A stretch of DNA of 64,000 nucleotides, from assembly GCA_964502215.1 (NCBI GenBank), contig CAZCUN010000009.1:1-64000 (forward strand), read 5' to 3'. This stretch comes from JAALLB01 sp964502215. Its GTDB lineage: Bacteria > Pseudomonadota > Alphaproteobacteria > Rhizobiales > Rhizobiaceae. The translations under genes and the position numbers were made by a program. The notes beneath the pieces are model-generated. The model was not told the origin of the DNA, searched no databases, and saw only the letters and a program-made list of their open reading frames with translations. The number at the start of each line of letters is the position of its first letter. Positions within the stretch are counted from its first letter, which is position 1. Shown piece after piece: positions 59,014-64,000 of this stretch.

Positions 59014-59889
59014 ATCTCCAGTTTTCAAATCAAGAATACACAATTTGATGCGCGCTCAATTGAGCCTGGTCTATATATCGCAGCAACACCGATTGGTAAT
59101 TTAGGTGATGTTACAATTCGGGTTCTGGAAAGTTTAGCAGGCGCTGATTTGATTGCTTGTGAAGACACACGCGTCACAGGCAAGCTTTTGCGGCATTTTG
59201 GAATAAGCACCAAAACTATCTCTTATCACGAACATAATGCCGAAACTGCTGGGCCTCGTATCATAGAAGATTTGAAAGCCGGCAAGTCTGTTGTGCAAGT
59301 CTCAGACGCTGGTACACCTTTGGTTTCTGATCCTGGATTTAGATTAATTGATTTAGCCTATGAAGCAGGCATTTCCGTCTGGCCTCTTCCTGGGGCTACT
59401 GCGCCTGTGACAGCCTTGGTTGCAAGCGGTTTACCCAATGAAGTTTGGACGTTTGCTGGATTTTTACCCACCAAACAAGGTGCTCGAAAAGCAAAACTTG
59501 AGGGATTAAGCGCTATTCCTTCAACATTAATATTTTTTGAAAGCCCTAATCGGGTGGACAAAGCGTTACAGGATATGGCGGAGGTTTTTGGCAATCAGCG
59601 CCAAGCCTGTGCTGCGCGTGAATTGACGAAGCTTCATGAGGAAATCATTCGCGGAAGTCTTGAAGAATTGGCGCAACAATTTGAAGGTAAATCCGTCAAA
59701 GGTGAGATTGTCATTGTTGTTGCACCACCTGCCGAACAGGAAATTAAGGACACCGAAACGCTTTTGCTTGAGCTGATGCAAAACATGTCTGTTAGTAAAG
59801 CAGCAGCAGAAGCGGCAGTGCTTACCGGAAACTCGAAGCGTGACCTTTATCAACAAGCTTTGAGCTTAAAAGAAAAAAATGGCGAATAA
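59014..59889 (+). CDS. rsmI: 16S rRNA (cytidine(1402)-2'-O)-methyltransferase RsmI, non-canonical start
   Basis: A tetrapyrrole-methylase-fold enzyme that 2'-O-methylates C1402 in the ribosomal P site. Conserved motifs are PGLYIAATPIGNLGDVTIRV, ACEDTRVTGKLLRHFGI, VSDAGTPLVSDPGFRLI and PGATAPVTALVASGLPN. An apparent TTG start at 59149 would remove the essential ATPIGNLGD, so translation must begin upstream. The frame is open only back to a TAA at 58993, with no ATG, GTG or TTG. ATC at 59014 is placed 8 nt after AGGA (59002-59005) and is my best guess; ATT at 59005 is another. It overlaps yraN by 11 bp. Confidence 0.85.
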   Translation: MSSFQIKNTQFDARSIEPGLYIAATPIGNLGDVTIRVLESLAGADLIACEDTRVTGKLLRHFGISTKTISYHEHNAETAGPRIIEDLKAGKSVVQVSDAGTPLVSDPGFRLIDLAYEAGISVWPLPGATAPVTALVASGLPNEVWTFAGFLPTKQGARKAKLEGLSAIPSTLIFFESPNRVDKALQDMAEVFGNQRQACAARELTKLHEEIIRGSLEELAQQFEGKSVKGEIVIVVAPPAEQEIKDTETLLLELMQNMSVSKAAAEAAVLTGNSKRDLYQQALSLKEKNGE

Positions 59890-60247
59890 ACCAAGCACCC
59901 TTAAGCGCAAACGTGCGCAACGCTGGGGGCATGTCTCTGAGTGGTTGGCGGCTGGCAGTTTGATTTTAAAAGGCTACCGAATTTTAAACATGCGTTATAA
60001 AACCAAACTGGGTGAAGTTGATATTATTGCTCGCAAAGGCAATTTGATCGTGATGATTGAAGTAAAAGCACGACGCTCAATCGAAGAAGCGTTTGATTCT
60101 GTCACCGTTACCAGCCAGCGCAGAATTGAAGCGGCAGGAGATCTTTGGCTTGGCAAACAAAAGAACGCGCACCTACTTTCTATTCGTTATGACATCATTG
60201 CCGTGCGTCCTTGGAAATGGCCACATCATTACGAAAATGCATTTTAA
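59879..60247 (+). CDS. yraN: UPF0102 endonuclease-like protein YraN
   Basis: A 122-residue protein of the YraN/UPF0102 family with a restriction-endonuclease-like fold: ASEWLAAGSLILKGYRI, MRYKTKLGEVDIIARKGNLI (Glu and Asp positions of the active site) and IVMIEVKARRSIEEAF (Glu-x-Lys). The biological role is unclear; a link to recombination or RNA metabolism is suspected for the family. It overlaps rsmI by 11 bp and is followed by gshB, the usual neighbourhood. Confidence 0.92.
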   Translation: MANKPSTLKRKRAQRWGHVSEWLAAGSLILKGYRILNMRYKTKLGEVDIIARKGNLIVMIEVKARRSIEEAFDSVTVTSQRRIEAAGDLWLGKQKNAHLLSIRYDIIAVRPWKWPHHYENAF

Positions 60248-60308
60248 GATTGCAACTCGCTCGATCGCATCTTAAATCTGAATTTCAAGTATTTTAGGAG
60301 ATTATCCC

Positions 60309-61247
60309 ATGGGACTAAAAGTCGGTTTTCAAATGGATCATGTATCCACCATTCACATTGAAGGTGATTCAACATTTGCTTTGGGATTAGAAGCGCAAAA
60401 CCGTGGGCATACGCTTTATCATTGGGAACCCAATGCGCTTCAATTGCGCAATGGCACAGTACGGGCAGCCATAGAGGAAATGACACTTCAAGATGTCAAA
60501 GGTGATCACTTCACGCTGAGTGAAAAAGTCGATACGGATTTATCTGAACTTGATGTTATTCAACTTCGCCAAGACCCGCCTTTTGATATGGCGTATATTA
60601 CAACTACGCATATTTTGGAGCGTGTTCATCCAAAAACACTTGTCGTGAATGATCCTGCCTCTGTTCGTAATGCACCTGAGAAAATTCTGGTAACTGAATT
60701 TGCTGATCTGATGCCAGAGACTTTAATCACGCGCGACCCTGATGCAATTGCTGCTTTTCGCAAAGAGATGGGCGACATTATTATCAAGCCACTTTATGGC
60801 AATGGCGGTGCGGGCGTATTTCTTTTGCCAGAAGCTGACATGAATTTTACGTCTCTGCTTGAGATGTTCGATCAGCAATTCCGTGAACCATTGATTGCAC
60901 AACGTTACCTCAAAGAAGTGCGTGGCGGCGATAAGCGGATTATTTTAGTAGACGGCGAACCTGTTGGTGCGATTAACCGTGTGCCTGCTCCAACTGATGC
61001 ACGGTCAAACATGCATGTGGGTGGACGCGCTGAACATTCTGAACTTACACAACGCGAGAAAGAGATTTGCGAGGCGATTAAACCAACACTTAAAGAGCAA
61101 GGCTTTATCTTTGTAGGCATTGATGTAATCGGGGATTATATGACCGAGATAAACGTCACCTCGCCAACCGGAATTCGCGAGGTGAAAAAGTTTTCTGGTA
61201 CAGACATCGCATCTCTTGTTTGGGATGCGATTGAAAAGCGGATATAG
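60309..61247 (+). CDS. gshB: Glutathione synthetase
   Basis: Joins gamma-glutamylcysteine and glycine using ATP. The 312-residue ATP-grasp protein has KVGFQMDHVSTIHIEGDSTF at the N-terminus, LRQDPPFDMAYITTTHILER, IIKPLYGNGGAGVF and YLKEVRGGDKRIILVDGEPV, and ends with INVTSPTGIREVKKFSGTDI. The ribosome-binding site TAGGAG lies 10 nt upstream. It is the last gene of the rsmI-yraN-gshB run and is followed by a pair of palindromic repeat elements. Confidence 0.96.
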   Translation: MGLKVGFQMDHVSTIHIEGDSTFALGLEAQNRGHTLYHWEPNALQLRNGTVRAAIEEMTLQDVKGDHFTLSEKVDTDLSELDVIQLRQDPPFDMAYITTTHILERVHPKTLVVNDPASVRNAPEKILVTEFADLMPETLITRDPDAIAAFRKEMGDIIIKPLYGNGGAGVFLLPEADMNFTSLLEMFDQQFREPLIAQRYLKEVRGGDKRIILVDGEPVGAINRVPAPTDARSNMHVGGRAEHSELTQREKEICEAIKPTLKEQGFIFVGIDVIGDYMTEINVTSPTGIREVKKFSGTDIASLVWDAIEKRI

Positions 61248-61257
61248 GCCATTATTC

Positions 61258-61400
61258 GTCATCCTAGGGCTTGCCCCTAGGATCTGCACAAGCAAACAAA
61301 AAAATACAAATTATGAGAAGTTGTAAATGTTGCCTTATTTGCAAAACTTCGACAACTACCTACACCTTGATTAGATCCTAGGCACGAGGCCTAGGATGAC
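61258..61400. repeat. Inverted pair of palindromic intergenic repeats
   Basis: Two related 28-bp hairpin units of type GTCATCCTAGGnnnnnnnCCTAGGATCT lie head to head, at 61258-61285 and 61373-61400, about 87 bp apart. The left one has a perfect 9-bp stem (ATCCTAGGG/CCCTAGGAT) and the right one an 8-bp stem. They fill the gap between the convergent gshB and ppa genes and may double as bidirectional terminators. They resemble the widespread 'GTCATCC...GGATCT' extragenic elements of alphaproteobacteria. Confidence 0.75.
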
Positions 61401-61414
61401 AAAATCACGTACCA

Positions 61415-61948
61415 CTAAGCCTTAGCGTTGTGAGCCGCGATTGCTGTAACAATCGCTTCTTTGGCTTTTGCCGCATCGCCGTAACCATCCGTCTTTGCCC
61501 ATTTGTTTTTCTCAAGGTCTTTATAGCGCTCAAAGAAATGTGCGATCTGCTCACCCATCAAAGTTGGCAGGTCTGACATTTCGTGGACGTCTTTAAACAT
61601 CGGGTTTATTTTTGGTGAAGGCACAGCGATCAGCTTTTCGTCACCACCTGCTTCATCTGTCATGTACAAAACACCGATTGGGCGACAGTTGATCACAGAA
61701 CCTGGCATTAGTGGTGTTGTATCTGCTACAAGCACGTCAATTGGATCGCCATCATCAGATAAAGTGTGCGGTACGAAACCGTAGTTGCCTGGGTAGCGCA
61801 TAGAAGTAGACAAAATACGGTCAACAAAAATTGCTTCTGAATCCTTATCCATTTCATATTTAATCGGATGACCACCATAAGGCACTTCGATGACTACGTT
61901 GATATCTTCTGGTGCATTTTTACCAACTGAAATTGCTTCAAGACGCAT
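61415..61948 (-). CDS. ppa: Inorganic pyrophosphatase
   Basis: A soluble family I pyrophosphatase of 177 residues that drives biosynthetic reactions by hydrolysing PPi. Typical segments are INVVIEVPYGGHPIKYEMDK, STSMRYPGNYGFVPHTLSDD, the signature DGDPIDVLVADTTPLMPGS with the Mg-binding Asp residues, and DEKLIAVPSPKINPMF. The length is standard. It is convergent with gshB across the palindromic repeats. Confidence 0.97.
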   Translation of the reverse strand: MRLEAISVGKNAPEDINVVIEVPYGGHPIKYEMDKDSEAIFVDRILSTSMRYPGNYGFVPHTLSDDGDPIDVLVADTTPLMPGSVINCRPIGVLYMTDEAGGDEKLIAVPSPKINPMFKDVHEMSDLPTLMGEQIAHFFERYKDLEKNKWAKTDGYGDAAKAKEAIVTAIAAHNAKA

Positions 61949-61999
61949 AATCTAAACTTTCATATAGCTTGTTTATAAAGCGGGTTAATTTTGCCAGCT

Positions 62000-63373
62000 T
62001 TATAACGCAGTCACATTCATGTGCAACCCGCCATTAGGCTGAGTTGTCAATTTTTGTACAGGCCAAGGCTCTTTCGCCCCTTTTGCCATGTCAAAGCGGA
62101 AGCGTGAAAGTAATACGCCTAATATGATAACCGCTTCTTGAATGGCAAAGCTTTGACCAATGCAAACACGAGGCCCTGCCCCAAATGGCAGATATTGGTA
62201 TTTGTCTATTTTATCACGGTTTTCAGGCAAAAAGCGTGACGGCATAAAGGCATTGGGCTGATCCCAGTATTTTTCATGGCGGTGCAATGTCCACGGTAAT
62301 ACGAGGCACTGCGAGCCTTTTTTAATGATCGTATCTTCCCATTTTATATCTTCCAGCGCTTCACGGCTAATCACTGGTGCAGGCGGATAAAGACGCATCG
62401 CTTCTTCAAAAGCTGCGCGTGTATAAGGCATATTCTCCACCCAATCGAGCGGATTGTCATATTGGGCGGTAATACGCTTTGCTTCTTCTTCAACTTTAAC
62501 GCGTTCTTCAGAGGCTTTTGCCAAGAGGTATAATGTCCAAGCCAAAGCGCGTGCAGTTGTTTCATGGCCTGCGCCAATAAAGGTTATGACGTTATCTTCA
62601 ATTTCTTCGCGACTAAGACCCTCATCACCTTCTGCACGCAATAAAAGCGTTAGAAAATCATCTGGCGGTGTTTCACCACTTTCGATGCGTTCAACGCGTT
62701 TATCAATGGTCTTGCGAACCATCTGACGGAAATATTTTAATATGCCTCTACCAGTGAAATGTTTTATGCGTGGCACCCATTCTGGCATATTGACAATATC
62801 AAAGGGGTCAACCCGACCAACCGTTTCAAACAGACGTTCGATTTTATGTTCAAACTCTTTTTGATCACCTTCAATTTCATTACTAAACAACGTTTCAGCC
62901 AACACATTAAAGGTTAGCTCTGTCATGTCTTTTGCAAGATCGTGTGGTTCATTCGAGTTTTCATATTTTTCTGCAAAATCTTGCGTCACACGCAACATGC
63001 CGTTTGCAAAGCCGTGAATATGCTTTGGCGTAAAGATAGGCGCCATGGCTTTTCGCGAGCGTTTCCAAACAGGATTTTCTGCGGTCAGCAAACCATCCTG
63101 CAAAATCGGGCGCAGTACGATTTGGCGGGTCTTGGCAAGCTTAAAGGCTTTGTTATTTTCAACCAAAATATGACGAATGAGCTTTGGATCATTTGCAACC
63201 AGTAAAGGTCCGCCAATACCAGATGGCACATAGACATAAGGCTCTCGATATGAATGCGCGCCCCAAAGTTCAATCGGATTATTATATACAATCCAGAACA
63301 TCTTAAGCAGATTCGGCGGCGTCGTTCGCGGAATTGGTGCTGGCGGAATAAAGGGTTTTGGCATTGTGTCCAT
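62000..63373 (-). CDS. Cytochrome P450
   Basis: A 457-residue P450 monooxygenase. The I-helix oxygen-binding motif is IGAGHETTARALAW (about residue 268), the ExxR is in FEEAMRLYPPAPV (about 325), and the haem-ligand Cys is in LPFGAGPRVCIGQSFAIQEA (about 404). There is no N-terminal membrane anchor, so it is soluble, and no fused reductase. The substrate is unknown; the overall pattern resembles fatty-acid- or terpenoid-oxidising bacterial P450s. It is divergent from gyrB and has no redox partner nearby. Confidence 0.92.
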   Translation of the reverse strand: MDTMPKPFIPPAPIPRTTPPNLLKMFWIVYNNPIELWGAHSYREPYVYVPSGIGGPLLVANDPKLIRHILVENNKAFKLAKTRQIVLRPILQDGLLTAENPVWKRSRKAMAPIFTPKHIHGFANGMLRVTQDFAEKYENSNEPHDLAKDMTELTFNVLAETLFSNEIEGDQKEFEHKIERLFETVGRVDPFDIVNMPEWVPRIKHFTGRGILKYFRQMVRKTIDKRVERIESGETPPDDFLTLLLRAEGDEGLSREEIEDNVITFIGAGHETTARALAWTLYLLAKASEERVKVEEEAKRITAQYDNPLDWVENMPYTRAAFEEAMRLYPPAPVISREALEDIKWEDTIIKKGSQCLVLPWTLHRHEKYWDQPNAFMPSRFLPENRDKIDKYQYLPFGAGPRVCIGQSFAIQEAVIILGVLLSRFRFDMAKGAKEPWPVQKLTTQPNGGLHMNVTAL

Positions 63374-63481
63374 AAGGCTTACTCCTTACCCTTATAGATA
63401 GGTCTTACATGATATAAATTCAATAGCGGCAAACTGTCATCATCCAGTTCTTTCCAAACACTGGAAAACCCAATCAGAAAT

Positions 63482-63510
63482 TTGGAAATTTGGCCTAAAA
63501 CGCCTATATT
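63482..63510 (+). promoter_or_regulatory. Putative gyrB promoter
   Basis: TTGGAA (63482-63487) and TATATT (63505-63510) are 17 bp apart. Transcription would start near 63517, giving a 70-nt leader to gyrB. Confidence 0.5.
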
Positions 63511-63586
63511 AAATACATATAAATTCACTGATTCGTATTCCCCCAGTACATTCCTTTAATACAGTGGAAAAAACAGGCAAAAATAA

Positions 63587-64000
63587 ATGACTGATACACC
63601 AGAAAACGATGTTGATCCTGCTGAATATGGCGCTGATTCTATTAAGGTTCTCAAAGGCCTTGATGCGGTTCGAAAACGCCCAGGCATGTATATCGGGGAT
63701 ACGGATGATGGCTCAGGCCTTCACCACATGGTTTATGAGGTAGTTGATAACGGCATTGATGAAGTGCTTGCAGGACATGCAGACCGTGTAACCGTTACGC
63801 TCAACCCTGATGGCTCAGTGACCGTTACAGATAATGGTCGCGGCATTCCGGTTGGTATTCATGAAGAAGAAGGCATCTCGGCAGCTGAAGTCATCATGAC
63901 GCAACTTCATGCGGGCGGTAAGTTTGATCAGAATTCTTATAAAGTTTCTGGTGGCCTTCACGGCGTGGGTGTTTCTGTTGTGAACGCGCTATCTGTTTCG
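63587..64000 (+). CDS. gyrB: DNA gyrase subunit B, 5' part
   Basis: The N-terminal 138 codons of the GyrB ATPase; the gene runs off the window edge. The start is ATG at 63587 (MTDTPENDVDPAEYGADSI). The GHKL ATPase motifs are clear: DAVRKRPGMYIGDT, HHMVYEVVDNGIDEVLAGHA (catalytic Glu and Asn), TVTDNGRGIPVGIHEEEGIS and KVSGGLHGVGVSVVNALS. GyrB, not ParE, is suggested by DTDDGSGLHHMV. Nothing interrupts the frame within the window. Confidence 0.96.
   Translation, partial: MTDTPENDVDPAEYGADSIKVLKGLDAVRKRPGMYIGDTDDGSGLHHMVYEVVDNGIDEVLAGHADRVTVTLNPDGSVTVTDNGRGIPVGIHEEEGISAAEVIMTQLHAGGKFDQNSYKVSGGLHGVGVSVVNALSVS

Noticed and set aside
59149..59151. TTG as rsmI start
   Set aside because: It would remove the conserved ATPIGNLGD motif that binds SAM; the frame continues upstream with recognisable RsmI sequence.
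1..64000. tRNA genes, insertion sequences, prophage or CRISPR array
   Set aside because: No cloverleaf, transposase, integrase, phage structural gene or regularly spaced repeat was recognised anywhere in the window.

Overview
This window looks like a chromosomal segment of an alphaproteobacterium of the order Hyphomicrobiales (Rhizobiales), probably marine or host-associated given its AT-rich base composition. The evidence is gene content and order: rpsT with mutM/ubiE/ubiB, coaBC near dut, irr next to fabA-fabB-fabI, rimP-nusA-ylxR-infB-rbfA-truB with rpsO-pnp, and lnt-XRE regulator-metK-trmB. Further matches are corC-ybeY-phoH-miaB-plsC-fur-rimI-tsaB, murJ-glnD, grpE-hrcA-rph-rdgB-hemW and rsmI-yraN-gshB. 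The genus cannot be fixed from sequence alone. Almost the whole window is core genome. I see no tRNA, rRNA, insertion sequence, prophage or CRISPR array.

Layout. 1-4.9 kb: rpsT and mutM (minus), then ubiE-ubiB (ubiquinone) and an aldo/keto reductase. 5.1-8 kb: a type III polyketide synthase with an isoprenylcysteine-methyltransferase-like enzyme, preceded by a perfect inverted repeat, then a lytic transglycosylase. 8-10.8 kb: a cold-shock gene and coaBC-VOC-dut; CoaBC carries an N-terminal ribbon-helix-helix antitoxin-like domain. 10.8-16.9 kb: PfkB kinase, 2-hydroxyacid dehydrogenase, SH3 protein, the iron regulator irr, and the fatty-acid genes fabA-fabB-fabI. 16.9-18.5 kb: a small accessory islet (HEPN/AbiU2-like gene, a 54-residue membrane protein, a ParDE-like toxin-antitoxin pair). 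18.5-31 kb (minus): rsmC, pnp, rpsO, a DUF3179 gene and the translation operon rimP to truB with a leader attenuator. 31-33.7 kb: a tandem glycine riboswitch in front of a D-amino-acid dehydrogenase-like oxidoreductase and a Tat-exported agmatine-deiminase-like enzyme. 33.7-53.6 kb: a long minus-strand run of housekeeping genes for translation quality control, SAM synthesis, envelope, metal regulation, tRNA modification and heat shock. 53.7-64 kb: rph-rdgB-hemW, a lipoprotein (LppC/LpoA-like), an FAD oxidoreductase, rsmI-yraN-gshB, ppa, a cytochrome P450 and the 5' end of gyrB, cut by the window edge.

The strongest unusual observations are: (1) the RHH-CoaBC fusion, with an 18-bp perfect inverted repeat laid over a good promoter, suggesting that a coenzyme A biosynthetic enzyme represses its own gene; (2) the glycine riboswitch controlling an oxidoreductase/deiminase pair rather than the glycine cleavage system; (3) the HEPN-centred islet flanked by matching short repeats, with a gene that lacks a canonical start codon; (4) a second perfect inverted repeat over the promoter of the type III PKS pair; (5) rsmI without any ATG/GTG/TTG start, just behind an inserted oxidoreductase gene. 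Family assignments come from motif recognition without database searches.
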